A DNA stretch of 6,805 bases from CAZTKP01 sp964614215 (GCA_964614215.1 CAZTKP010000143.1:1-6805), one strand, 5' to 3'; shown: positions 1-6,459, numbered from the stretch's first letter. Translations and numbers: made by a program. Notes: generated from the sequence alone by a model not told the origin.

Positions 1-159
1 CCACCGCCTTTCAATAACGTCCTCTCTTGTTTGGAGCCTGTTTCTCATCGCCTTTAAGTTTTTATATTTATTCGGCAATTCCTCAGAACACATAATTGAC
101 GGAGAAATTAATAAGATAAGTAATGATAAAAAGAGTGTTTTCTTTGCTAAACTCACCAT
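1..159 (-). CDS. 5' part of a secreted or lipoprotein-like protein, truncated by window edge
   Basis: Reading the minus strand from an ATG at 159-157 gives 53 codons with no stop up to the window edge, so the gene continues to the left. The start is preceded by an AGGTGA Shine-Dalgarno (complement of 163-168) at short spacing. The N-terminus is a typical export signal: a short basic start (AKK, residues 5-7), then a hydrophobic run of about 15 residues (TLFLSLLILLISPSI), then MCSEE. The cysteine at residue 24 could be a lipobox cysteine, but SIMC fits the lipobox consensus poorly; signal peptidase I cleavage just after it is equally possible. The mature part seen (about 29 residues) is highly charged (KNLKAMRNRL, then TREDVIERRW) and may be helical. 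I do not recognise the family. It is divergent from the fumarase operon and shares its intergenic region. An alternative GTG start lies one codon downstream. Confidence 0.72.
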   Translation of the reverse strand, partial: MVSLAKKTLFLSLLILLISPSIMCSEELPNKYKNLKAMRNRLQTREDVIERRW

Positions 160-182
160 TTTTCACCTGAAAAGTTAAACAC

Positions 183-210
183 AGATTAACTGTTTTGTTA
201 CATATTTCAA
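183..210 (-). promoter_or_regulatory. possible weak promoter for the divergent leftward gene
   Basis: On the minus strand, TTGAAA (complement of 205-210) is followed after 16 bases by TAATCT (complement of 183-188), about 24 bases before the leftward start codon. Both boxes are imperfect and the region is very AT-rich, so chance matches are likely. The -10 box falls inside an imperfect dyad at 181-193. Confidence 0.3.
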
Positions 211-250
211 AATTATTATTATTTTTTCTAAATAATATCCCAGATTTTGC

Positions 251-278
251 TTGACATTAAAATTCTATATTTAATAAT
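251..278 (+). promoter_or_regulatory. sigma-70-type promoter for the fumarase/oxidoreductase operon
   Basis: A perfect -35 box TTGACA (251-256) is followed by a 16-base spacer and AATAAT (273-278), which matches the -10 consensus at five of six positions. Expected transcription start is near 285, giving a leader of only about 17 bases before the ATG at 302. The upstream stretch 205-240 is almost pure A/T and could act as an UP-like element. No sigma-54 -24/-12 motif is seen here, although the operon encodes a sigma-54 activator. Confidence 0.6.
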
Positions 279-301
279 CGCGGTAGCTGCTTGAGGTATA
301 C

Positions 302-1132
302 ATGAGAATTGTCGAAGGTACCGAAATAGTAGAGGGCGTCAAAAACCTCTTTATCAAGCTCAACTATGAACCTCCATCACTGGAGGGGATTTCATTTGCA
401 GAGCAGTCAATGGACCCGGACGAACTGAAACTTGCCGGGATTCTTGATTCAAATATGGAAAAGGCAAAGCAGGAACGCAGGCCCCTGTGTCAGGACTGCG
501 GCGTTGCGCAGGTCTTTGTAAAGATAGGAAAATTCACTACTTACAGCGGAGCCAACACTTTAAGACACCTTATCGAAAGAGGCGTAAAAGAGGCTTACAG
601 CGACGGACTTTTAAGAAAATCAACTGTCAGAGATCCCTTTGAAAGAGTAAACGAAGGCGAGAACCTTCCCGCTTTTATCCACATCGAGGAAGTTTCAGGC
701 GATATGCTTGAGATAGTGGGAATGGTCAAAGGTGGTGGCAGCGAAAACGTCAGTAATCTTAAGATGATATCTCCCACAGAAGGAAGAGAGGGCGTTGCCG
801 ATTTCGTTCTTGAAACTCTGAAAAATGCTGCAGGAAAAGGGTGTCCTCCATACTTTGCGGGAGTTGCAGTCGGCGGAACATTCGACACAGCACCTCTCTA
901 CTCAAAAAAGGCAATCCTTGAGAAGAGTGATGAAGATCAGGAACTTAGAGACCTGATACTTGAAAAGGTGAAAGAACTTGACTACGGCGTTCTGGGATTC
1001 CCGGGAATATCCGCTGTCAAAGAACTTTACATAAAAAAGGTCCCCACCCACATTGCAATGATGCCCGCAGCTGTTTCACTTAACTGTCACAGCTTAAGAC
1101 ATGGAAAAATTGAATTCAGGAGTAATCCTTGA
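302..1132 (+). CDS. class I (iron-sulfur) fumarate hydratase, alpha subunit
   Basis: Forms, with the next gene, a two-subunit class I hydro-lyase that interconverts malate and fumarate in the cytoplasm; the alpha subunit carries the catalytic [4Fe-4S] cluster. At 276 aa it matches the N-terminal half of one-chain FumA-type enzymes and the TtdA-type subunit. Visible family motifs are PLCQDCG (61-67), KGGGSEN (143-149), GCPP (180-183) and LNCHSLRH (260-267). Cys63, Cys181 and Cys262 are the expected three cluster ligands, leaving one iron open for substrate. Residue 66 is Cys where the family usually has Thr (QDTG). The ATG is preceded by GAGG at 293-296. It heads the operon, and its stop overlaps the TTG start of the beta gene. 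Tartrate dehydratase (TtdA) is the main alternative, since the families share motifs; the neighbouring 2-oxoacid oxidoreductase genes favour fumarase. Confidence 0.9.
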   Translation: MRIVEGTEIVEGVKNLFIKLNYEPPSLEGISFAEQSMDPDELKLAGILDSNMEKAKQERRPLCQDCGVAQVFVKIGKFTTYSGANTLRHLIERGVKEAYSDGLLRKSTVRDPFERVNEGENLPAFIHIEEVSGDMLEIVGMVKGGGSENVSNLKMISPTEGREGVADFVLETLKNAAGKGCPPYFAGVAVGGTFDTAPLYSKKAILEKSDEDQELRDLILEKVKELDYGVLGFPGISAVKELYIKKVPTHIAMMPAAVSLNCHSLRHGKIEFRSNP

Positions 1133-1133
1133 A
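1115..1133 (+). promoter_or_regulatory. hairpin enclosing the ribosome binding site and TTG start of the fumarase beta gene
   Basis: The RNA can fold TTC-AGGA (1115-1121), loop GTAA (1122-1125), TCCT (1126-1129), bulged T1130, GAA (1131-1133). The 4+3 bp stem is capped by a GNRA-class loop (GUAA). It contains most of the AGGAG Shine-Dalgarno (1118-1122), the TTG start (1129-1131) and the alpha-subunit TGA stop (1130-1132). A ribosome finishing the alpha gene would melt it, which would couple translation of the two subunits. The fold is read by eye; its stability was not computed. Confidence 0.45.
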
Positions 1134-1632
1134 GTTTTCAGGCGGTCTAACAGAAGAACAGCTTAATGCCGGAACGGTCACAGAGATCACCGGTGAACTG
1201 ATAACATTGAGAGATCAGTCAGTAAAAAAGATGGTTGAACTGGTAGAAAAAGGTGAAAAGCTTCCCTTTGAAACTGAAGGAGCCTACGTTTTCTTTGCCG
1301 CCCCCACTCCGGGATACACAGAGCAGAGGGCAAGTATCGGCCCGACAACAAGCTGGAGAATGGGAAAGTTCATACCGTTCCTGATCGATCTCGGAGTCAA
1401 AGGATTTATAGGCAAAGGCTTCCTGCCAAGCGGTATCCCTGAAGCCATAAGAAGACATAAAGCTCTTTATTTCCAAGCACTTGGAGGTGCAGGAGCATAT
1501 TACGGATCTCAGATGACAAGCATGAAACCCATCTTGTTCGAAGAACTGGGCCCGGAGGCAGTATTTAAAGTCAACGTTGTGGATTTTCCACTGATAATAT
1601 CAATAGACACCAGAGGTGCAATATTTTCCTGA
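1129..1632 (+). CDS. class I fumarate hydratase, beta subunit
   Basis: Partner of the preceding alpha subunit, equivalent to the C-terminal domain of FumA or to TtdB; it completes the active site for malate/fumarate interconversion. The 167 residues are within the usual range. Family signatures in order are LRDQS (27-31, usually ARDxAH), GPTTSWRM (71-78), IGKG (94-97), GGAGA (119-123), the ELGPEAV block (139-145) and DFPLIISID (152-160). The start is TTG at 1129-1131, chosen because AGGAG lies six bases upstream (1118-1122), it overlaps the alpha stop as TTGA, and the first in-frame ATG (codon 35) would delete the conserved LRDQS region. A small hairpin covers this start. It has the same substrate ambiguity (fumarate or tartrate) as the alpha subunit. 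Confidence 0.88.
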   Translation: MKFSGGLTEEQLNAGTVTEITGELITLRDQSVKKMVELVEKGEKLPFETEGAYVFFAAPTPGYTEQRASIGPTTSWRMGKFIPFLIDLGVKGFIGKGFLPSGIPEAIRRHKALYFQALGGAGAYYGSQMTSMKPILFEELGPEAVFKVNVVDFPLIISIDTRGAIFS

Positions 1633-1641
1633 GAGGTTGTT

Positions 1642-1878
1642 ATGGGAAAAAAGAAAAAGTTTACAGTAAACGAGTTTGAAAATGAAAAGTGCAAACTGTT
1701 CATCAGACCTGAATTGTGCAAAGGATGTGAAGTCTGTGTCGAGTTCTGCCCTGTCAAAGTACTTGCATTAGAGAAGAACTGCCCGGTCGTTACCGCCGTT
1801 GCAATGGAAAAATGTATCGCCTGCGGAATGTGCGAACTGAGATGTCCGGATTTTGCCATCTACATTGAAAAAAAGTAA
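1642..1878 (+). CDS. korD: 2-oxoacid:ferredoxin oxidoreductase, delta subunit (2x[4Fe-4S] ferredoxin)
   Basis: A 78-residue electron-transfer protein that would carry electrons from the thiamine-enzyme core to external ferredoxin. Two classical cluster motifs are complete: Cys26-x2-Cys29-x2-Cys32-x3-Cys36-Pro and Cys58-x2-Cys61-x2-Cys64-x3-Cys68-Pro. Two extra cysteines occur at 17 and 47. The N-terminus is lysine-rich (GKKKK). GAGAGG (1631-1636), overlapping the beta-fumarase stop, serves as ribosome binding site, nine bases separating the two genes. Small ferredoxin subunits directly before the alpha gene are the KorD/OorD/VorD arrangement, and the gene order delta-alpha-beta-gamma here matches the known OorDABC type. 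The ferredoxin assignment is certain; the subunit role rests on context. Confidence 0.9.
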   Translation: MGKKKKFTVNEFENEKCKLFIRPELCKGCEVCVEFCPVKVLALEKNCPVVTAVAMEKCIACGMCELRCPDFAIYIEKK

Positions 1879-1892
1879 TGAAGGAGATTTAA

Positions 1893-3026
1893 ATGACTAA
1901 TTCCAGACAAGAATTCATTCAGGGGAACATCGCGTGTGCCAAAGGAGCGGCATATGCAGGATGTAGTTTCTTCGGAGGTTATCCGATCACTCCTTCAACG
2001 GAGATCGCGGAATACATGTCCGACTATCTTCCAAGGAACGGCGGAAAGTTCATTCAGATGGAAGATGAAATTGCTTCAGTTGGTTCGATCATCGGAGCAT
2101 CTCTTGCCGGATCAAAAGTTATGACCGCAACAAGCGGCCCGGGATTCTCACTTATGCAGGAACTCATTGGTTACGCCTGTATTGCTGAAGTACCGATGGT
2201 CGTTGTCGACATCATGAGAGGCGGACCTTCAACAGGACTTCCGACATCTCCTGCCCAGTCAGACCTTCTCCAGGCAAAATGGGGAACACATGGTGACCAT
2301 CCGACAATAGCGCTCGTTCCCAACTCGGTAAATGAAATGTTCACAGAAACTGTCAGAGCTTTCAACCTTGCCGAATATTTCAGAACACCGGTTATTGTTC
2401 TCGGTGACGAGATAATCGGACACATGAGAGAGAGAATCGTCATTCCGCAGGAAGGAGACATTGAGATCATAAACAGAACTGTTCCGGATAAGGAAGGGCT
2501 CTGTCCGATGCCTTACGCTTCTGACGGACATAAACCTGCATGTCTTCCCAACTTCGGAAAGAGCAGATTCCACGTTACAGGTCTCAACCATGACATAACA
2601 GGTTTCCCGACCATGGACCCTGCAACAGTTGCAAAGGAAAATCATCGAATAGTCAGCAAGATCTACGAACAGCGTCATCTTGTCGACAAGTTTGACACCA
2701 TCCAGTGTGAAGATGCAAAAATCCTCATGCTTGCAGTGGGAAGTGCGGCAAGAGCTGCCGAAGAAGCTGTTATCACTCTTAGAAAAAGAAATATTAAAGC
2801 TGGTCTCTTCAGACCTATCACTCTCTGGCCTTTCCCGAAGAACGAGTTCTCAAGACTTGCTGCAAAAGCTGACTATATCATTGTTCCCGAAATGAACATG
2901 GGACAGCTTAAGACAGTCGCAGAACGTCTTACAAAAAGAACCAAGATCGTTCCGGTAAACCTCGTTAACGGTGAGCCTCTGGGACCGGAGAACATTATTA
3001 ACGCCATTAACTATCTTAACGTTTGA
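1893..3026 (+). CDS. korA: 2-oxoglutarate (2-oxoacid):ferredoxin oxidoreductase, alpha subunit
   Basis: Pyrimidine-binding and dimer-forming subunit of the oxidoreductase that reversibly converts a 2-oxoacid plus CoA to acyl-CoA, CO2 and reduced ferredoxin. Visible signatures of the POR N-terminal domain are GGYPITPSTE (28-37), QMEDEIAS (55-62), TSGPGFSLM (80-88) and RGGPSTGLPT (109-118). The second domain runs from about residue 200 to 375 (for example the AVGSAARAAEEA region, then FRPITLWPFP, then VPEMNMGQL). At 377 aa it is the stand-alone alpha length, without a fused gamma domain. The ATG has a strong AAGGAG (1881-1886). Substrate cannot be fixed from sequence; 2-oxoglutarate is preferred because of the delta-alpha-beta-gamma order and the linked fumarase, with branched-chain or other 2-oxoacids as alternatives. 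Confidence 0.9.
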   Translation: MTNSRQEFIQGNIACAKGAAYAGCSFFGGYPITPSTEIAEYMSDYLPRNGGKFIQMEDEIASVGSIIGASLAGSKVMTATSGPGFSLMQELIGYACIAEVPMVVVDIMRGGPSTGLPTSPAQSDLLQAKWGTHGDHPTIALVPNSVNEMFTETVRAFNLAEYFRTPVIVLGDEIIGHMRERIVIPQEGDIEIINRTVPDKEGLCPMPYASDGHKPACLPNFGKSRFHVTGLNHDITGFPTMDPATVAKENHRIVSKIYEQRHLVDKFDTIQCEDAKILMLAVGSAARAAEEAVITLRKRNIKAGLFRPITLWPFPKNEFSRLAAKADYIIVPEMNMGQLKTVAERLTKRTKIVPVNLVNGEPLGPENIINAINYLNV

Positions 3027-3036
3027 GGAGATAACA

Positions 3037-3861
3037 ATGTTTGATTATTCAAAATATTTAAGAAACGAAAAGCTCCCTCATATCTGGTGTCCGGGATGCG
3101 GCCACGGAATAATTCTCAAATCACTTATCAGAGCCATTGATAAAACCGGCTGGAGCAAAGATGATATAGTAGTTGTAAGCGGAATCGGATGTGCATCAAG
3201 ACTTCCCGGCTACGTTGATTTCAATACACTTCACACAGCTCACGGAAGAGCACTCTCGTTTGCAACAGGCATCAAGCTTGCAAAACCGGGAATGAAAGTG
3301 ATCGTTGTTTCAGGTGACGGAGACGGACTTGCGATCGGCGGAAACCACTTCATCCATGCATGCAGAAGAAACATCGACATAACACTTGTCGTTTTCAACA
3401 ACGGCATCTACGGAATGACAGGCGGGCAGTACTCACCTACGACTGCTGAAGGTGACAAAACCGCAACTTCTCCACATGGAAACATGGAACCTCATTTCGA
3501 TGTCGCTGAACTTGCAAAAGGTGCAGGAGCAACATTTGTTGCAAGAGGTACAAGCTACCACGTTCCGCAGCTTGACACATACATCCATAAGGCTCTTGAA
3601 CACAAAGGATTTTCAGTAGTTGACGTTGCAGAAGGCTGCTACACAACTCACGGAAGAAAGAACAAGAAAAAATACAAGTCAAATCTCGATATGCTTAAAT
3701 ATCAGAAGGACAATGCTATTCCTTTAAGCAAAGCAAAAGACATGACACCTGAAGAACTTGAAGGAAAGATCGTCACAGGAGTTCTTCATGACATAGAAAA
3801 GCCTGAATTTACTGAGAAATATCAGAAAATTATCGACTCTTTCAAGGGAGGTGACAAATGA
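3037..3861 (+). CDS. korB: 2-oxoglutarate (2-oxoacid):ferredoxin oxidoreductase, beta subunit (TPP-binding)
   Basis: Thiamine-diphosphate-binding subunit, 274 aa. Motifs are WCPGCGHG (17-24), SGIGC (48-52), HTAHGRA (66-72), the TPP/Mg2+ signature beginning GDGDG (93-97) and ending NNGIYGMTGGQ (121-131), then SPTT (133-136). Cys18, Cys21, Cys52 and Cys201 (in AEGCYTTHGR) fit the four ligands of the beta-subunit [4Fe-4S] cluster known in this family. The frame is open from 2971, but I start at the ATG at 3037: it has GAGGAG at 3025-3030 overlapping the korA stop, and the extra 22 residues upstream are an out-of-frame reading of the korA end with no family likeness. It overlaps korC by four bases (ATGA). 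Confidence 0.93.
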   Translation: MFDYSKYLRNEKLPHIWCPGCGHGIILKSLIRAIDKTGWSKDDIVVVSGIGCASRLPGYVDFNTLHTAHGRALSFATGIKLAKPGMKVIVVSGDGDGLAIGGNHFIHACRRNIDITLVVFNNGIYGMTGGQYSPTTAEGDKTATSPHGNMEPHFDVAELAKGAGATFVARGTSYHVPQLDTYIHKALEHKGFSVVDVAEGCYTTHGRKNKKKYKSNLDMLKYQKDNAIPLSKAKDMTPEELEGKIVTGVLHDIEKPEFTEKYQKIIDSFKGGDK

Positions 3862-4406
3862 AGACTGAGATCAGAATTTCAGGAAGCGGCGGACAGGGCG
3901 TAATACTTGCTTCAGTTATTCTCGGAACTGCTGCATCTCTTTATGAAGGAAAAGAGACCGTGCAGAGTCAGTCATACGGTCCGGAAGCCAGAGGCGGCGC
4001 ATCAAAAGCCGACGTGATAATCAGTGATACACCGGTAAGATATCCCAAAGCCAGAGAAATAGACATCATGGTATGTCTTACCCAGAAAGCTGCCGATAAA
4101 TATTTAAAAACTATTAAAAGCGGCGGAATAGTCATCGTTGACAGTGACTTTGTAAATGCTTCAAAATGCAGAAAAAAGATCGACCTTCACAGTCTTCCGC
4201 TCTATTCGACGACAATGAAGGAAATGGGCAGGATCATCGCTCTGAACGTAGTTTCACTCTCAGCTCTTGTCACCATCACAAAAATAGTTTCCGAAAAGTC
4301 TCTTGAAAAAGCTGTTATGGATGCAGCTCCCAAAGGGACTGAAGATTTCAACCTTAAGGCACTTGAAATAGGAAAGAATATCGCTCTTAAATGCCTTGAA
4401 AAATAA
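3858..4406 (+). CDS. korC: 2-oxoglutarate (2-oxoacid):ferredoxin oxidoreductase, gamma subunit
   Basis: Completes the four-subunit enzyme; gamma subunits of this family pack against the alpha/beta core and are linked to CoA-dependent catalysis. The 182 residues show the family's opening GSGGQGV (9-15) and the SYGPEARGGAS block (39-49), followed by an alternating strand/helix fold (VIVDSDFV near 91-98). The ATG overlaps the korB stop as ATGA, and the ribosome site GGGAGGTGA (3846-3854) is an extended match to the anti-Shine-Dalgarno, the strongest in the operon, as expected for balanced subunit production. The stop is followed by only 16 bases before the regulator gene, with no terminator between them. 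Confidence 0.92.
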   Translation: MKTEIRISGSGGQGVILASVILGTAASLYEGKETVQSQSYGPEARGGASKADVIISDTPVRYPKAREIDIMVCLTQKAADKYLKTIKSGGIVIVDSDFVNASKCRKKIDLHSLPLYSTTMKEMGRIIALNVVSLSALVTITKIVSEKSLEKAVMDAAPKGTEDFNLKALEIGKNIALKCLEK

Positions 4407-4413
4407 CTTTTAG

Positions 4414-4428
4414 GATCAGCCTATGATC
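4414..4428 (+). promoter_or_regulatory. small hairpin over the regulator start codon
   Basis: GATCA (4414-4418) can pair with TGATC (4424-4428) around the loop GCCTA. The stem takes in the end of the AGGA ribosome site (4412-4415) and two bases of the ATG (4423-4425). Five base pairs is short, so this could be chance, but it recalls the start-covering hairpin at 1115-1133. Confidence 0.25.
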
Positions 4429-6381
4429 GACCTTGAGAAACGGCATGAAATTCTTAAACAGTGGAAAAACTATGTCAGTTCAAAACCCGTCGATCCGGCT
4501 GTGATCCACCCGTATCTGATAAGTTCATGGGAAAGAAGTAGTAACTATGGTATCAGCCCAGAAGGTGGCGATTATCCCAGAGTCAGTTCTGCTGAGCTTG
4601 TGAACAGGATCAACGAGAACCGGAAAATGCTTCAGATCGCAGTTCCGTACATGAAAAAGATCATAGGATTTATCAACGACCCTGAAAGTATTATTTTCAT
4701 CACCGACAAAAACGGAATTGTGCTTGAACTTTTCGGATCCGACAAGATGAAAGAGATAAAAAGTTCACCGAAACTGGGCAGTAAACTTCTTGAAAAAGAC
4801 ATTGGTACTAACGGTGTCGGAACTGCAATAGTTGAGAATAGAACTCTTGATATCTGGGCGGGAGAACATTTCAGGGAAGATCTTCACACCTGGTATTCAA
4901 GTGCAGATCCCATCCATGACAGCAGCGGTGACATAATCGGATGCATCTGTCTTCTGTGCAGCTGGGATCAGGTAAACGCACATACTCTGGGAATGATCGG
5001 CGGTGTGAGCGGAGCAATTGAAAGACAGTTCCAGATAGAGGAAACTCTTGCCGAAAAGATCCTTGAGATCAAGAAACAGCAGGCGATAGTTGAATCTATC
5101 AACGAGGGAATTATCGTTATTGACGCTCAGGAAAAGATCAGTGATATCAACCCTCAGGCAAGACTTATGCTTGATCTTGACAGCAGTGACCTTACGGGAA
5201 CTTCAATTTATGATGTTGTCTTAAGCGGTGTTAATTTTTTCAAAATAATGGCTGACGGAAAGAATATCTATGACAGTGAGGCAGTTCTAAAACTTCGAAA
5301 TAAAAGACTTCACTGCACAATGTCCGCATCCATCATTCAAAGCGAAGGGAACATCAACGGACTTGTCCTTACTCTTCGGGAATCCAAGGTTCTTCACCAT
5401 CTTGCAGGAAAGATCGTCGGATCAAGAGCCTACATCTCATTTTCCGATATTATAGGCAGCTCAGATCCTCTTCTTGAAGCTATAAAAATCGCTAAAACCG
5501 CAGGGAAAAGCAAATCCAACGTCCTTCTTCTCGGAGAAAGCGGAACAGGTAAGGAACTCTTTGCACAGTCAATTCATAATCACAGTGACAGAGCCGATAA
5601 ACCATTTGTTGCAGTCAACTGCGGAGCAATCCCTAGAGACCTCGTTGAAAGTGAACTCTTCGGATACGAAGGCGGAGCATTTACAGGTTCAAGAAAGGAA
5701 GGAAGACCCGGAAAATTCGAACTTGCTGAAGAAGGCACTATCTTTCTTGACGAAATAGGTGACATGCCGCTTGACGCACAGGTTAACCTATTGAGAGTAT
5801 TACAGAATTCAGAAGTTGTCCGAGTCGGCGGAACATACCCTAAAAAAATAAATGTGCGAGTAATTGCAGCAACAAACCAGGACCTCAAAAAAGCAGTTGA
5901 GGAAAAAACATTCAGAGACGACCTTTACTACCGCCTCAATGTTCTTTCCATCACAATTCCGCCACTGAGAAACAGAACTGAGGACATCTCAAGCCTGGCC
6001 AATCATTTCGCGAGAAAAACCGCTCACAACCTCAATAAAACTATCACAGGAATTGATCCACTCGCACTCACCATGCTTGAAAAATACGACTGGCCCGGCA
6101 ACATCAGGGAACTTGAAAACGTCGTTGAAAGAGCCGTCAACATCATGGACGGAACAGTCATCACCGCGAAGGAACTCCCCGAATATATCCGTAATATTCC
6201 GGACGAAAAACCAGTCCTTAAACCAGATACATTAAAAGCAAAAGAATATGAATCAATAGTCTCAATGCTCACCGAGACCGGCGGAAATCTCCGCGAATCT
6301 GCTAAACGCCTCGGAATAGCCAGAGGAACTCTTTATAAGAAGATAAAAAAGTATAAGATACCTGCTGAGAATTTCAGGTAG
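4423..6381 (+). CDS. sigma-54-dependent transcriptional activator, AcoR-like (GAF-PAS-AAA+-Fis)
   Basis: A 652-residue enhancer-binding activator that would use ATP to open sigma-54 promoters. The N-terminus has the AcoR-type opening SSWERSSNYGI (34-44); a GAF sensor spans about 80-205 (GTNGVGTAIVE 128-138, AGEHF 146-150); a helical linker leads to a PAS domain at about 219-325. The AAA+ core has Walker A GESGTGKE (371-378), GAFTGS (418-423), Walker B TIFLDEIGD (439-447), the RDDLYYRLNV region (498-507) and WPGNIREL (557-564). A Fis-type helix-turn-helix lies at about 619-644. There is no phosphoreceiver domain, so the input is probably a ligand or redox cue sensed by GAF/PAS. The sigma-54 contact loop has Ser where GAFTGA has Ala, and the GAF end carries Cys174, Cys176 and Cys179. 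It sits 16 bases after korC with AGGA at 4412-4415, so it is probably co-transcribed. Confidence 0.93.
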   Translation: MIDLEKRHEILKQWKNYVSSKPVDPAVIHPYLISSWERSSNYGISPEGGDYPRVSSAELVNRINENRKMLQIAVPYMKKIIGFINDPESIIFITDKNGIVLELFGSDKMKEIKSSPKLGSKLLEKDIGTNGVGTAIVENRTLDIWAGEHFREDLHTWYSSADPIHDSSGDIIGCICLLCSWDQVNAHTLGMIGGVSGAIERQFQIEETLAEKILEIKKQQAIVESINEGIIVIDAQEKISDINPQARLMLDLDSSDLTGTSIYDVVLSGVNFFKIMADGKNIYDSEAVLKLRNKRLHCTMSASIIQSEGNINGLVLTLRESKVLHHLAGKIVGSRAYISFSDIIGSSDPLLEAIKIAKTAGKSKSNVLLLGESGTGKELFAQSIHNHSDRADKPFVAVNCGAIPRDLVESELFGYEGGAFTGSRKEGRPGKFELAEEGTIFLDEIGDMPLDAQVNLLRVLQNSEVVRVGGTYPKKINVRVIAATNQDLKKAVEEKTFRDDLYYRLNVLSITIPPLRNRTEDISSLANHFARKTAHNLNKTITGIDPLALTMLEKYDWPGNIRELENVVERAVNIMDGTVITAKELPEYIRNIPDEKPVLKPDTLKAKEYESIVSMLTETGGNLRESAKRLGIARGTLYKKIKKYKIPAENFR

Positions 6382-6405
6382 AAGAGACCTTTCCTAAATC
6401 CCGAA

Positions 6406-6459
6406 TGTAGGGGCGGATCTGCGTATCCGCCCGGGTTGATACATAGATCAACCCCTACA
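6406..6459. repeat. 54-base perfect cloverleaf palindrome, probable dispersed intergenic repeat
   Basis: Every base is accounted for by a three-way structure: outer stem TGTAG (6406-6410) with CTACA (6455-6459); first arm GGGCGGAT (6411-6418), loop CTGCGT, ATCCGCCC (6425-6432); second arm GGGTTGAT (6433-6440), loop ACATAG, ATCAACCC (6447-6454). All 21 pairs are Watson-Crick and no base separates the arms. Alternatively the ends pair as an 8-base terminal inverted repeat, TGTAGGGG (6406-6413) with CCCCTACA (6452-6459). It resembles, from memory, GTAGGGGCG-type dispersed palindromes seen in several bacterial genomes, which look like non-autonomous, REP-like or MITE-like elements. Copy number elsewhere in this genome is unknown. 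No T-run follows, so it is not a standard terminator. Confidence 0.75.

Noticed and set aside
1509..1859. Minus-strand open frame across the fumarase beta end and the ferredoxin gene
   Set aside because: It is antisense to two clearly recognisable genes, and its translation shows no domain or plausible start context.
2259..2678. Minus-strand open frame inside korA
   Set aside because: Shadow of the korA coding frame; no ribosome site or recognisable protein.
2971..3036. 22-codon upstream extension of korB overlapping the end of korA
   Set aside because: No family likeness, overlaps coding sequence of korA in another frame, and the ATG at 3037 has a strong GAGGAG and gives the expected beta-subunit N-terminus.
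5580..5888. Minus-strand open frame inside the AAA+ domain of the regulator
   Set aside because: Antisense shadow of highly conserved codons for Walker motifs.
6374..6392. Possible terminator around the regulator stop (AGGT ... ACCT)
   Set aside because: Only four base pairs with a loop of seven and no T-run; too weak to call.
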